Below are positions 56,101-64,000 of a stretch of DNA of 64,000 nucleotides, in pieces. Within the stretch, counting starts at the first letter, position 1; each line of letters opens with the position of its first letter. This DNA comes from Tubiluchus corallicola. Its lineage: Eukaryota > Priapulida > Priapulimorpha > Priapulimorphida > Tubiluchidae. Where the stretch lies: NCBI GenBank assembly GCA_030141605.1, contig JAQGDQ010002388.1, positions 1-64,000 of the forward strand, written 5' to 3'. Below the pieces are notes generated by a model that was given only the letters and a program-made list of their open reading frames with translations, ran no database searches and had not been told where the DNA came from. A program made the translations under genes and the position numbers.

Positions 56101-56755
56101 GGAGCCATAGATCCATGATTCCGCCTTCGTTGACCAGATCGTCTTTGATGCTTTGGATAAAGCATGCATGGGGTTGTGGATGTTTATATGCGCTTTCAGA
56201 ACGTTTTAACTTTCCGCTTTTAATATCCACATAGTAATGTCCTTGTGGAGGGCCATCGATTCCATATGCCCAGTGCAATCCTGTATTAAACCATTGTGGT
56301 GAATTGGGCGCAGCAGCTTGCTTACAGAGCATATAGCGCATTTCATCATAGTAAGCGGATGCGTCTTTATCAGTATTAAAGTATCCGCCTTTCCATCCCC
56401 AGTAAACCCATGCGCCAACAATCCTGTCAAAGACCTGTTTTGCGCTTGTTTCTCCGACATAGCGTTGATCTTCCGGATATTTTTCCAGCTCTTCCTGATC
56501 GGGGACTCTTCGCTGAATCCATAGAGGAACGGAACGTTCTTTTACAGGTTTCAGTGCCGCGGGTATTCCTGTTCTTCGGAAATATTTTTGCGCTAAAATA
56601 TCCACAGCAACCTGCGACCAGGAAGCAGGTACTTCTATATTCTCCTGATAAAAGACAACACTTCCGTCGGGATTTCTAATTTCGCTAGAGACTTTTTTAA
56701 ACTCGATAGAATCATAAGCTCCACCGAAGACTGTAAAAAAACTTGATATTTTCAC
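53102..56755 (-). CDS. nrdJ: Adenosylcobalamin-dependent (class II) ribonucleotide reductase
   Basis: The 1217-residue protein is the long alphaproteobacterial NrdJ. Seen: [24 protein letters not shown] (about 228-251), [21 protein letters not shown] with the N-C-E active site (about 465-485), [32 protein letters not shown] (about 660) and a C-terminal zinc ribbon ([28 protein letters not shown] type). It makes deoxyribonucleotides using vitamin B12 and needs no oxygen. Its ATG overlaps the DUF2155 stop by four bases. No cobalamin riboswitch lies upstream. Confidence 0.95.
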   Translation of the reverse strand: MKISSFFTVFGGAYDSIEFKKVSSEIRNPDGSVVFYQENIEVPASWSQVAVDILAQKYFRRTGIPAALKPVKERSVPLWIQRRVPDQEELEKYPEDQRYVGETSAKQVFDRIVGAWVYWGWKGGYFNTDKDASAYYDEMRYMLCKQAAAPNSPQWFNTGLHWAYGIDGPPQGHYYVDIKSGKLKRSESAYKHPQPHACFIQSIKDDLVNEGGIMDLWLREARLFKYGSGTGSNFSKVRAQGESLSGGGYSSGLMSFLAVGDRAAGAIKSGGTTRRAAKMVVVDVDHPDIEAFIDWKVKEEQKVASLVTGSRISHYYVNEIIKACHAGYEKGKENFDIVSNPLLKKIAHKARQLGVSENYIFRAIQLAEQGYKEIDFPILNSDWDSEAYVTVSGQNSNNSVRVTHQFLQNVLDNQSWNLTWRSNGKVSKTVSAPDLWDKIAFAAWSCADPGLQFDTTINEWHTCPESGRINASNPCSEYMFLDDTACNLASLNLSFFRHDNGNFNVPAFEHAVRLWTIALEISVAMAQYPSQNVAQLSYDFRTLGLGYANIGGYLMASAIPYDSSKGRAICATITALMTAVAYATSAEMAEYLGTFKKFKKNKANMLRVIRNHQRAAYGKNEGYEGLSIPPVPLDSEACPDKNLVKAAQKAWDRALEMGEKYGYRNAQTTVLAPTGTIGLVMDCDTTGIEPDFALVKFKKLAGGGYFRIINRMVPLALEQKGYRDTEIDDIVKWAVGRGTLKGSPAINHDSLKEKKFGKKEIKAIEQALKDAFDIKFAFNKWTLGEKFCQETLGIAPNLLDDISFNMLNYLGYSQEEIDAANNYVCGTMTVEGAPHLKEEDLSIFECASPCGRTGKRFLSVKSHIRMMAAAQPFITGAISKTINMPSTATVDECKKAYMLSWKLGLKANALYRDGSKLSQPLSAALVDDIFTQEEEIIENSVEKSVRIAQKATSQLLERSHRKRPPARRRGYTQKARIGGHKVYLHTGEFDDGSLAEVFIDMHKEGAAFRSLMNNFAIAVSIGLQYGVPLDEFVDSFTFVRFEPSGIVEGNKAIKMATSIIDYIFRELAVSYLGRDDLAHDLISHEFSPDRLTEKESGNEINGFSHYISQGYIRQKFNEKIPGNEHYTEFFTQMKNATAQLALNQNTQDNNQNENKKTIKQDAIVQTEVSQSNLAEKIHEARIKGYEGDPCTACGHFTLVRNGTCLKCMTCGETNGCS

Positions 56756-57207
56756 TTGTTTTTTCCGATATTATAAATGTTACTGTTATTATCTTCTTGC
56801 TGTTCATCAATTTTCAGACATTCTAAAATACGCAAATCATAGATACTATGTTCCATTGCGGATATAGATGGGCTTGAAGAAAACATCCATCCTGTAAAAA
56901 CAGTTTTTCTTTCCTGTTTAAGACTGCGCTCATAGACTTCAAGAAACGCGCCATTTTCTGGTGTTTGTATGGGGCTATTTTTATGACAACGCCGCATGAT
57001 AATCACCAAAGAGTTGAATATGACCTCTTGATCAATCGGGACGATAATTTCAGAGGTCCGAGCAGTTATTTTATCAAGGCCTTGTACAAGCACCGCATTA
57101 AAGTCAATGGGGTTCCATTCTTCTCCATAGAGAGGTGAAAGCGTGCCGCAGAAAGTAAAAAGAAAAAAGAAAAAAAGTATTTTCAGATATGAGTTAATTT
57201 TATACAT
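56752..57207 (-). CDS. DUF2155 periplasmic protein
   Basis: The 151-residue protein has a signal peptide (hydrophobic run about 8-22, ending LYGEE) and the DUF2155 segments [30 protein letters not shown] and [27 protein letters not shown]. The family is alphaproteobacterial and of unknown function, normally found beside mlaD and the NDUFA12 gene, as here. It is translationally coupled to nrdJ. Confidence 0.88.
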   Translation of the reverse strand: MYKINSYLKILFFFFLFTFCGTLSPLYGEEWNPIDFNAVLVQGLDKITARTSEIIVPIDQEVIFNSLVIIMRRCHKNSPIQTPENGAFLEVYERSLKQERKTVFTGWMFSSSPSISAMEHSIYDLRILECLKIDEQQEDNNSNIYNIGKNK

Positions 57208-57217
57208 GTGTTTTTAT

Positions 57218-57664
57218 TTAATTTCCCGTTGCCAGAAAAATAACATTGGATAAGAGATCTTCGATCGCCTGATAATCTTTTGTTTTTTTAATTTTTTCTC
57301 CGGAAGCAAGGGGGATTTTTTCCTGCCCGGGATGTAATCTGACATATTTCGCGCCCATAAAGCCATCATCACTGATCTGAGCGAGTGTATCTTGTGGAAG
57401 ATCGATAGTTGAAAAAATTGCCATGGAGACAACGGCTTCCCATGTATCTGTATCTAGTTTTTTATCGACGACGGCGCCAACTTTTACGCCATTTACTCTG
57501 ACATCGTTTCCAATTTTAAGGCCGCCGATTTTATTAAAAGAGGCTTGTATCAGGTAGCTGTCGCTTGTTTCATACTGTGTTACTTTCCAGGCGAAGGCAA
57601 TAAAGAAAACTGTTACTGCCAGCACAACAACGCCCAAAATTGTTTCAATAAGACTGCGTTGCAT
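57218..57664 (-). CDS. MlaD-family lipid transport protein (copy 1)
   Basis: The 148-residue protein has one N-terminal membrane anchor (about residues 8-27) and a single MCE domain (FNKIGGLKIGNDVRVNGVKVGAVVD, about 42-66). MlaD binds phospholipids in the periplasm for retrograde transport with MlaE/F. The size and the position beside DUF2155 and NDUFA12 genes match the usual alphaproteobacterial MlaD. Its ATG overlaps the stop of copy 2 by one base. Confidence 0.88.
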   Translation of the reverse strand: MQRSLIETILGVVVLAVTVFFIAFAWKVTQYETSDSYLIQASFNKIGGLKIGNDVRVNGVKVGAVVDKKLDTDTWEAVVSMAIFSTIDLPQDTLAQISDDGFMGAKYVRLHPGQEKIPLASGEKIKKTKDYQAIEDLLSNVIFLATGN

Positions 57665-58131
57665 TATTGTTCCTCAACTTTTCTTTTTGCGCTTCCTTCC
57701 TCGATGATTTTTTCGATGATATCACCAAGGACCATAGCGCTTTGCGTATAGGTGATTGTTTCCATAGGCCCAAGGAACAGATCTTCCATTCCCAAATCAA
57801 TTTCTATAGCTTTTGCTCCTAATAATCCTTCTGTATAAATCGTCGCATAACTATCGATAGGAAGAGAGATTGTTTTTTGAACAGCGATTGTAACAAGAGC
57901 GTTAAAATAGCTATCCAGCGTCATATTTGTTACAGATCCGACCTTCACGCCACTGATCCGGACAGGGTCATCAATCCTCAGACCGTCGGCCTGATCAAAA
58001 ATAACATTATAGAAGGTGTAGTTTCCTCGTGCGGCTGTTTTTACTTCTGGCACCCATGACAGTGCCGCCCATAGAATAAAGGCAAATAAAAATAGCACGC
58101 CAATGGTAATTTCTTTTATTTCTTTTGTCAT
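57664..58131 (-). CDS. MlaD-family protein (copy 2, tandem paralogue)
   Basis: The 155-residue protein has an N-terminal membrane anchor (about residues 9-27) and an MCE domain (FDQADGLRIDDPVRISGVKVGSV, about 44-66). The C-terminal tail is acidic and basic. It is clearly homologous to copy 1 but well diverged, so the duplication is old or the second copy came from another mla-type system. It lies between NDUFA12 and copy 1. Confidence 0.85.
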   Translation of the reverse strand: MTKEIKEITIGVLFLFAFILWAALSWVPEVKTAARGNYTFYNVIFDQADGLRIDDPVRISGVKVGSVTNMTLDSYFNALVTIAVQKTISLPIDSYATIYTEGLLGAKAIEIDLGMEDLFLGPMETITYTQSAMVLGDIIEKIIEEGSAKRKVEEQ

Positions 58132-58170
58132 ATTAATGATATAAACTACGTTATTTTTTTGGATAGTGAT

Positions 58171-58512
58171 TTATGCCGATTCGGAATCTGGGCTCCAAGG
58201 AGTGTATCGTTTATTTTTCTGCTGATTTGCTTCATAGGAGTAAGCATATAGCGTTCCTGAGAGATTCGGGAGATGTTCTTGCCTCCATTCCGGAGCCTCT
58301 TGGTTACTAAGTGGAGTATCAACAGTATGGTTAAGCCACATACGCCATTCCGGAGGAACTTTTGAGGCTTCTTTAATCCCTTTATAGATAACCCATCTTC
58401 TCTCTCTTCCCCATAATTTCGCTCGGCTGGAATGATAATAGCGATTTCCGAAATGATCTTCTCCGATCATTTTTCCAAAAAGGCGTGTATAAACGAATGT
58501 TCCAATATCCAT
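58171..58512 (-). CDS. NADH:ubiquinone oxidoreductase NDUFA12-type subunit
   Basis: The 113-residue protein has the family core: VGEDHFGNRYY-type segment (GEDHFGNRYYHS), RRWVIYKG, ASKVPPEWRMWLNHTVDTPL and PEWRQEHLPNLSGT. It is the 17.2 kDa accessory subunit of complex I kept in alphaproteobacteria and mitochondria, which implies an aerobic-type respiratory chain. It heads the NDUFA12-mlaD-mlaD-DUF2155-nrdJ group. Confidence 0.92.
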   Translation of the reverse strand: MDIGTFVYTRLFGKMIGEDHFGNRYYHSSRAKLWGRERRWVIYKGIKEASKVPPEWRMWLNHTVDTPLSNQEAPEWRQEHLPNLSGTLYAYSYEANQQKNKRYTPWSPDSESA

Positions 58513-58899
58513 AAGATTCCTTACCCCTTTTTCGTAACAGTTTACTAACAGATAAAAATTATCCTAACCTCTTCTATTTTAGTATTATTTTCTTCTGATC
58601 AAAACGTTAACAAAGTAAAGAATTATAAAAATCAGAAGGTTATAAGTGCCGCTCATGCAGAAGATTTTATTATTCTACAGGAGAGTAGTCTAATATCAAC
58701 TAAAATCTTAAGCTCTTTTGAAGATATTGTCAGTAAAATTTTTCTGCGGCTGTTGTATTTATGGCTTAAAGCGCGGCACTTTCTTTCGGTGAGTGTGTTT
58801 AAAAAATTTGATTTAATCTTTCTTTAAGCTTACTATTATTTTCAAGTAGCGTTAACCATCTTTATAGTCAATGAATTTTTCTATAAAAGCGGCTATTTA
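58513..58899. other. 387-base gap without a recognisable gene
   Basis: AT-rich sequence between the NDUFA12 start and the IclR stop. It should contain the promoter of the NDUFA12-to-nrdJ group. I see no open frame longer than about a dozen codons with a ribosome binding site, no tRNA-like fold and no clear terminator. Confidence 0.5.
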
Positions 58900-59664
58900 C
58901 TAAGAGAGCCCTCTACTTCCTGAAAGATTTTTTGTAGAAAAGTGCCTCACTTTTTCCAGGGCGGTTTTAGTCATTTTGTCTAGGGTTTTTTTCGATATTC
59001 TGACTGTGGGTCCTGAGATTCCTACTGCTGCGATAATGCTCCCTTGCTCATTAAATAGAGGAAGGCCAACACACCGAATACCCAAGGCATATTCTTCATC
59101 GTCAATTGCATATCCTCTTTGAGCGATACTTTTAATGTGTCTGTTTAGATTTTCTTTGCAACCAATTGTAAATTCTGTGTATTTTTTAAGCTCTTTTATG
59201 TTTTCTAACAGAAATGGCTCAAAGGCCAGGAAGGTTTTTCCCAATGCTGTGCAGTGGAGTGGTGCGAAGCTACCGATATCATGTTCAACTTTAAGGATAT
59301 GATCCGATAAGACACGTTCTATATAGAAAGCTTTATTTCCCACTCTAACAGCGCAGTATACTGTTTCCCCTGTTATTTCCTGCAGATTCTGTAGTAACTG
59401 AGTGGCACTATCTTTGACTTGCTCAAAGTCAAACATATTACTGCTTTGGTGATATTTAGAGGGGTTTACAAAAAGACCAGAAGAAAAATAGCGTTTATTT
59501 TCTCTTGTAAGGGAGCCGCAATCCTGCAGTGTTTTTAAAATTTTAGAAGCATAGCTTCGGCTGATATTGAAATATTCCGCGACATCTGTTATTCGCATCC
59601 CCTCTTTAGAGTTTACAATAAGCTTCAATATTTTCAGACTGGTTCCAACAGATTTTATTGACAA
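58900..59664 (-). CDS. IclR-family transcriptional regulator
   Basis: The 254-residue protein has an N-terminal winged HTH (MRITDVAEYFNISRSYASKILKTL, about 18-41) and an IclR effector domain (about 75-250, with LHCTALGKTFLAF, GYAIDDEEYALGIRCVGLPLF and AAVGISGP). The start is TTG, with GGAG seven bases upstream, and no nearby ATG offers a better choice. It is divergent from the transketolase operon across 262 AT-rich bases, so it probably controls that operon in response to a pathway metabolite. Confidence 0.88.
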   Translation of the reverse strand: MSIKSVGTSLKILKLIVNSKEGMRITDVAEYFNISRSYASKILKTLQDCGSLTRENKRYFSSGLFVNPSKYHQSSNMFDFEQVKDSATQLLQNLQEITGETVYCAVRVGNKAFYIERVLSDHILKVEHDIGSFAPLHCTALGKTFLAFEPFLLENIKELKKYTEFTIGCKENLNRHIKSIAQRGYAIDDEEYALGIRCVGLPLFNEQGSIIAAVGISGPTVRISKKTLDKMTKTALEKVRHFSTKNLSGSRGLS

Positions 59665-59926
59665 TAAAAGCTCCTAATTTTTTATATCGTGCGATCATTC
59701 CCTAAATTTAAATAAAAAAACTCTATTTGTAAACAATTATTTCTTTTTCTTTCTGTTTTTATTTAAATGTTGACATATAGATAATTTTCTGAAACTCTAA
59801 ATAAAGGATCCATAGTGTATCAGCAAAGGATAGTATTGTTGATTTTTCTTATCTGTTTTGTTGGTTCATGGCATTAATTTGTTGGTATATGCGGGAGGCT
59901 TTTGCTGACATGTTAGGAGGCTTGTT

Positions 59927-60760
59927 GTGATAACAGAAAAAATTGCAGAAAAGGCGTATAAGATCAGGCGCCATGTTATTGAAGCTGCCTTTTCCACTTC
60001 CTGTGGTCATATTGGTGGTTCTTTATCGGAAGCGGAGATATTATCGGCTTTATTTTTTGAGGTTATGGATATTGATCCTCTCTTCCCTACTCGTTGTGAG
60101 CGTGATCGCTTTGTTCTTTCCAAGGGGCATGCGTCTTTAGGTTATTATGCGGCTTTAGCGCTTAGGGGATTTTTTCCGCCTGAGGAACTTCATACTTTTG
60201 ATTCTTTTAATTCTCGTCTTCAGGGACATCCTGATATGCATAAGACTCCTGGGGTTGATTTTTCTTCTGGTTCTTTAGGGCAGGGTCTTTCTGTTGCGCT
60301 TGGTTTTGCGTTGGGAAGAGAGAACAGAGGGTTGAGTTTTACAAGCTTTGCCCTTTTAGGGGATGGAGAATGTCAAGAAGGGCAAGTTTGGGAAGCGATC
60401 ATGTATGCGGGTGACAAGAAGGTCAAGGGACTGGTTGCTATTATTGACAATAATGGTGTTCAGCTTTCTGGCACGACTGATTCTGTTTTAGGGATTGAGC
60501 CTTCTCTTGATCATAAGATTGAATCGTTTGGTTGGCATGTTCTTCGGTGTGATGGCCACGATCCGGGTGCTCTTCTTCATACTTTAACGCTTTCAAAAGA
60601 GATTTCTTCTACGGTTCCTGTCGCGGTTATTGCGGATACTATCAAGGGGAAAGGGGTTTCGTTTATGGAGGGTGAATATCATTGGCATGGTGCTGCTCTT
60701 AGTAAGGATGAGGCTGAGCGTGCTCTTTCTGAACTTGATCATTCTTTTAGGGGAGTTTAA
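59927..60760 (+). CDS. Transketolase, N-terminal (ThDP-binding) subunit
   Basis: The 277-residue protein is the first half of a split transketolase. It has SCGHIGGSLSEAEILSALFF, SKGHASLGYYAAL, GSLGQGLSVALGFALG and the ThDP/Mg motif LGDGECQEGQVWEA...IIDNNGVQLSG. It starts with GTG after a strong TAGGAGG. It pairs with the next gene, three bases on. Split transketolases are often substrate-specific catabolic enzymes rather than the pentose phosphate one. Confidence 0.92.
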   Translation: MITEKIAEKAYKIRRHVIEAAFSTSCGHIGGSLSEAEILSALFFEVMDIDPLFPTRCERDRFVLSKGHASLGYYAALALRGFFPPEELHTFDSFNSRLQGHPDMHKTPGVDFSSGSLGQGLSVALGFALGRENRGLSFTSFALLGDGECQEGQVWEAIMYAGDKKVKGLVAIIDNNGVQLSGTTDSVLGIEPSLDHKIESFGWHVLRCDGHDPGALLHTLTLSKEISSTVPVAVIADTIKGKGVSFMEGEYHWHGAALSKDEAERALSELDHSFRGV

Positions 60761-60763
60761 ATT

Positions 60764-61750
60764 ATGTCCACATATCCTATATCGTCTATGGTTGCGCATC
60801 GTGATGCTTTTGGTCATGCGCTTGTAGAATTTGCGGATCGGTATCCTGATCTTGTTGTATTTGATTCAGATGTTTGCACTTCGACAAAGACCTCTTTATT
60901 CCGGGAGGCGTATCCTGAAAGATTTTACCAGATGGGGATTGCGGAATCCAATATGGTTGGAGTTGCTGCTGGTCTTTCTTCTCTTGGCTGTACGCCTTTT
61001 GTTTCAACTTTCGCTGTTTTTTTGGCGAAGCGTGCGATTGATCAGATTCGTGTTTCCGTTGCGATTGCGCAAGCGAATGTTAAGTTAAACGGCGCTTATG
61101 GTGGCCTTCCGACGGGTCGTGCCGGTGCGACTCATTCTTCTGTAGAGGATATTGCTGTTATGCGCTCAATGCCTAACATGCGTGTTCTTGTTCCGGCGGA
61201 CGCTGTAGAAACGCGTTTAGCTGTACAGCTTGCGCTAGACACCAAGGGGCCTGTTTATCTCCGGACAGTCCGTTGTCCTGTTAAGGTTGTTTTTCCAGAA
61301 GATCATACTTTATCATGGGGAGAGGCCACAATTCTTGCACAAGGAAACGATGTTGCGTTAATTTCCACGGGAATGATGACACCTAAGGCTTTACACTCAT
61401 GCCGAAAGCTTCAGAAGAAGGGAATTTCTGTTCGTCATATTCATATGCCGTCTATCAAGCCATTGGATGAATCGGTAATTATAGCCGCTGCAAAAGAGTG
61501 TGGTTTAATTGTCACTGTTGAAAACCACAGTATTATCGGAGGATTAGGAAGTGCTGTTACAGAGGTTGTTACACAACATCATCCCTGTAAAGTTGAGCGA
61601 ATTGGATTTCCAGATATTTTTATGGAATCCGGCGATGATGAGGCTATTTTTTCATCGCTTGGTATGAATGTCGATGAGATTGCATCATCTGTTATGTATC
61701 TTATGGACTCTAATCGTTTGAGTTATCAAGAAAATTTAAAATGCATATAA
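60764..61750 (+). CDS. Transketolase, C-terminal (Pyr) subunit
   Basis: The 328-residue protein completes the transketolase. It has the Pyr domain (FYQMGIAESNMVGVAAGLSSLGCTPFVSTFAVFL with the catalytic Glu in AESN), GGLPTGRAGATHSSVEDIAVMRSMPNM with the active-site His in THSSVED, and the C-terminal domain (SLGSAVTE-like GGLGSAVTEVV). It forms the active site at the interface with the N subunit. Same operon. Confidence 0.92.
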   Translation: MSTYPISSMVAHRDAFGHALVEFADRYPDLVVFDSDVCTSTKTSLFREAYPERFYQMGIAESNMVGVAAGLSSLGCTPFVSTFAVFLAKRAIDQIRVSVAIAQANVKLNGAYGGLPTGRAGATHSSVEDIAVMRSMPNMRVLVPADAVETRLAVQLALDTKGPVYLRTVRCPVKVVFPEDHTLSWGEATILAQGNDVALISTGMMTPKALHSCRKLQKKGISVRHIHMPSIKPLDESVIIAAAKECGLIVTVENHSIIGGLGSAVTEVVTQHHPCKVERIGFPDIFMESGDDEAIFSSLGMNVDEIASSVMYLMDSNRLSYQENLKCI

Positions 61751-61810
61751 GGAAATATCCTGTTTATTTCTTATACCATTTCAAAATAAAAAGCAGAAAG
61801 GAGAGCTTTC

Positions 61811-62446
61811 ATGAAAGTCGCTGTTATTAGTGAAATTAGCGCTATTAGTCGCAATCCGGATATTTTAGGTGCTTTGGAAGGATATGATCACGAGATTATC
61901 AATGTAGGGATGAGTCCTTCACGGGATACGCCAGAGCTCCAATATAATCATAGTGGATTTTTAGCGGCTCTTCTTCTGAACAGCAAGACTGTTGATTTTG
62001 TTATTGGTGGGTGTGGTACGGGCCAGGGATTTATGATTTCGGTTTCTCAGTATCCCAATGTTTTTTGTGGTCATATTCTCACACCTCTTGACGCTTGGCT
62101 GTTTGCGCAGATTAATGGTGGGAATGTGATTGCTCTTCCATTCAATCAGGGGTATGGCTGGGCGGGCGATATCAATCTCCGCTTTGTTTTTGAAAAATTA
62201 TTTTCCACTCCTTTCGGCAGCGGTTATCCAAAGGAGCGGCAGGAGCCTCAGCGAAAATCCCGACAATTGCTTTATGATATTTCTCAAAAGACCCATCAGG
62301 ATTTTCATACAATTTTACAATTGCTTGATCGTGATTTTATTGCTCATTGTCTTTTATTTCCGGGGATCAGGGCGCTTTTAAATGTTCCTTCAATAGAGGA
62401 TTCACATTTACGGGATCATTTAACGAAATTTTATGATGAAAGCTAG
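61811..62446 (+). CDS. RpiB/LacA/LacB-family sugar-phosphate isomerase
   Basis: The 211-residue protein has the RpiB core but in a variant form: VIGGCGTGQGFMIS (Cys at about residue 68, the position of the RpiB catalytic Cys), then CGHILTPLDAWLFAQINGGNVIALPFNQGYGWAGDINLRFVFEKLF. It is longer than the usual 150 residues by a C-terminal helical extension. Family members interconvert aldose and ketose phosphates (ribose, allose, erythrulose, galactose). With a split transketolase next door, a tetrose- or pentose-type substrate is likely. AAAGGAGAG precedes the ATG. Confidence 0.82.
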   Translation: MKVAVISEISAISRNPDILGALEGYDHEIINVGMSPSRDTPELQYNHSGFLAALLLNSKTVDFVIGGCGTGQGFMISVSQYPNVFCGHILTPLDAWLFAQINGGNVIALPFNQGYGWAGDINLRFVFEKLFSTPFGSGYPKERQEPQRKSRQLLYDISQKTHQDFHTILQLLDRDFIAHCLLFPGIRALLNVPSIEDSHLRDHLTKFYDES

Positions 62447-64000
62447 CTCTATGGTAAAGTCTGATTGTTTTCACAGAGCCGATCGTTTAAAAAATTATCC
62501 GACTGTTACGGCTGCTATTTCTGATGGCGCGATTGATCAATTTGCGTCTATTTCTGTTAGCGAGGCGCTTATTCTTGGCCTTTATAACCAGGGTGTCAGA
62601 AAATATATTGGCATTTTTGGCCATGGATCCACGCATATTGGAGATGTTTTAAGACTATATGAAAAAGCCGGCGCGCTGAAAGTTTATAATGTTAGAAATG
62701 AGGTGGAGGCGTCGCATATTGCGCTTTTGTTAAAATGGCACTTTCATGAGGAGTGTGCTGTTTTTACTTCGATTGGTCCCGGAGCGTTGCAGGCGTTTGC
62801 TGGCTCTTTGGCGCCAGCTTCCAATCATGTTGGTGTTTATTATATATTTGGTGACGAGACAAGTCATGACGAGGGTTTTAATATGCAGCAGATACCCTCT
62901 CCGGATCAGCATTCTTTTTTAAAGATGATGTCGATTATGGGCGGGGCTTATGCGCTTCACACGCCTTATGCGATTTCCAGCGCAATGAGAAAAGGTATTG
63001 CTCATATTTTCAATCCATATAAATCCAGCCCCTTTTATCTTCTGATGCCGATGAATATTCAACCTGTATTTATGGAGCGTTTTAATCTTTTGGAGCTTCC
63101 ACTTCCGCCGCAAAAGAGTCGTTTTACTTCTGCCTCGGAAACGCATCTTCATAAGGCTGCCGAGCTGATTAATTCTTATGAGAAGATCACTGTAAAAATT
63201 GGCAATGGAGCGAAATTGATTCCGACTTCTTTGCTGGAGTCTTTTCTTAAGCGGTCTGCTGCTGTTTTAGTTCATGGTCCTTCTTCCACTGGTGTTATCC
63301 CCTATTCTTCTTGCTATAATATGTCAGTTGGGGGTTCTAAAGGTTCTATTAGCGGCAATTATGCGATGGAGAATTGCGAGCTTTTGATTGTGATTGGCGC
63401 ACGGGCTGTTTGCCAGTGGGACAGTTCAGGAACAGCTTTTAAGCATGTTAAGGATATTATTAACATCAATACTGACTTTCATGATGTTATTCATTATAAT
63501 CGTTCTCTTCCTTTATTAGGGGATGCGACACTTATTTTAGAGGCTTTGCTTGAGCATATTGATAAAGAGGCTGAGACTTCGCCATGGCTAAAAGCTTGTT
63601 TTGCGCAGAAACATGCATGGGACGACTTTAAGCAGGAGCGTTATAACACCCCTACTCTCTTTGATAAAAAATGGCAGAAGCACCTGCTCACACAGCCTGC
63701 TGCGATTAAGGCTTGTATTGACTTTGCGGACAGCAAGGGGGCACTGAAGCTTTTTGATGCGGGCGATGTTCAGGCTAATGGTTTCCAGGTTACGGAGGAT
63801 CATTCCCCTAACCAAACAATAACGGATACAGGCTCTTCCTATATGGGATTTGCGAGTTCTGCTGTGATTGCGGGTGGGATTGCGGATCAGGGGCGTTATT
63901 GTATTGCCTTTACGGGGGATGGAAGTTTTATGATGAATCCTCAAGTACTTATTGATGCGGTTGAATTTGGCATTAGTGGTATGATTCTACTGTTCGACAA
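62436..64000 (+). CDS. IolD-like ThDP-dependent enzyme (truncated by window end)
   Basis: The frame is open for 521 codons to the window edge. It has the acetolactate-synthase/IolD fold: Pyr domain with YIGIFGHGSTHIGDVL and VYNVRNEVEASHIALLL (the ThDP-activating Glu in RNE), SIGPGALQAFAGSLAP, a central domain (ISGNYAMENCELLIVIGARAVCQWDSSG), and the start of the ThDP-binding motif FTGDGSFMMNPQVLIDA. IolD hydrolyses a cyclohexanedione in inositol catabolism, and this may act on a related compound. ATGs at 62436 (overlapping the isomerase stop) and 62451 are both possible. Confidence 0.8.
   Translation, partial: MKASSMVKSDCFHRADRLKNYPTVTAAISDGAIDQFASISVSEALILGLYNQGVRKYIGIFGHGSTHIGDVLRLYEKAGALKVYNVRNEVEASHIALLLKWHFHEECAVFTSIGPGALQAFAGSLAPASNHVGVYYIFGDETSHDEGFNMQQIPSPDQHSFLKMMSIMGGAYALHTPYAISSAMRKGIAHIFNPYKSSPFYLLMPMNIQPVFMERFNLLELPLPPQKSRFTSASETHLHKAAELINSYEKITVKIGNGAKLIPTSLLESFLKRSAAVLVHGPSSTGVIPYSSCYNMSVGGSKGSISGNYAMENCELLIVIGARAVCQWDSSGTAFKHVKDIININTDFHDVIHYNRSLPLLGDATLILEALLEHIDKEAETSPWLKACFAQKHAWDDFKQERYNTPTLFDKKWQKHLLTQPAAIKACIDFADSKGALKLFDAGDVQANGFQVTEDHSPNQTITDTGSSYMGFASSAVIAGGIADQGRYCIAFTGDGSFMMNPQVLIDAVEFGISGMILLFD

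Noticed and set aside
59726-59795. Repeated AAACTCTA in the iclR-transketolase intergenic region as a regulator site
   Set aside because: Eight-base direct repeats are expected by chance in AT-rich sequence and no palindrome accompanies them.
59773-59800. TTGACA as -35 of a transketolase promoter
   Set aside because: No acceptable -10 box lies 16-18 bases downstream.
1-64000. CRISPR arrays, insertion sequences, rRNA genes, prophage modules
   Set aside because: No spaced direct repeats, transposase, integrase, rRNA segments or phage structural genes were seen.

Overview
The window comes from a low-GC alphaproteobacterium, most likely close to Rhodospirillales. The best evidence is gene order: dusB - ntrC remnant - ntrY - ntrX - trkA - D-amino-acid transaminase - hfq - hflX on one strand. 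Supporting markers are an NDUFA12-type complex I accessory gene beside mlaD and a DUF2155 gene, a B12-dependent NrdJ, an IalB-family protein, and a SAM-II riboswitch. Pectin-type glycan use, three sugar ABC systems and low GC suggest a plant- or gut-associated, sugar-consuming lifestyle, but this is inference.

Layout. 0-7.2 kb holds housekeeping genes: thiE-like, HAD phosphatase, S49 peptidase, tRNA1(Val)-type methyltransferase, polyprenyl diphosphate synthase, IalB-like, speA. A tRNA-Arg(CCT) is followed by an AT-rich pair, ABC-F and DUF2971, that looks like a small insertion. 10.5-19.7 kb is the hflX-hfq-dat-trkA-ntrX-ntrY-ntrC'-dusB block, in which ntrB is gone and ntrC is only its Fis-like DNA-binding domain. 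19.8-28.3 kb carries a diguanylate cyclase/Hpt pair, an inositol-phosphatase/TAXI pair, an orphan DNA methyltransferase, and the methionine importer metNIQ behind a SAM-II riboswitch with its own terminator.

28.5-48.6 kb is a carbohydrate region. The first system is a LacI-linked operon: ABC transporter, an unrecognised 821-residue protein, and a GH105 unsaturated-uronyl hydrolase. Both enzymes lack signal peptides, so imported oligosaccharides would be cut in the cytoplasm. The second is a glucose/mannose-type ABC operon, divergent from a GH1 beta-glucosidase. The third is a Thu/Agl-like ABC set without an ATPase, followed by a GH13 alpha-glucosidase. The ATPase of the second system could energise the third.

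48.7-58.5 kb has comEC, a class II aldolase, a GT4 glycosyltransferase, nrdJ, DUF2155, two tandem mlaD-like genes and NDUFA12. 58.9-64 kb has an IclR regulator divergent from a catabolic operon: split transketolase (two subunits), an RpiB/LacAB-family isomerase, and an IolD-like ThDP enzyme cut by the window end. Together with the 821-residue protein operon, this is the best candidate for undescribed biochemistry here.

No CRISPR array, insertion sequence, rRNA or prophage was seen. All family names come from reading motifs and gene context; no database search was possible.
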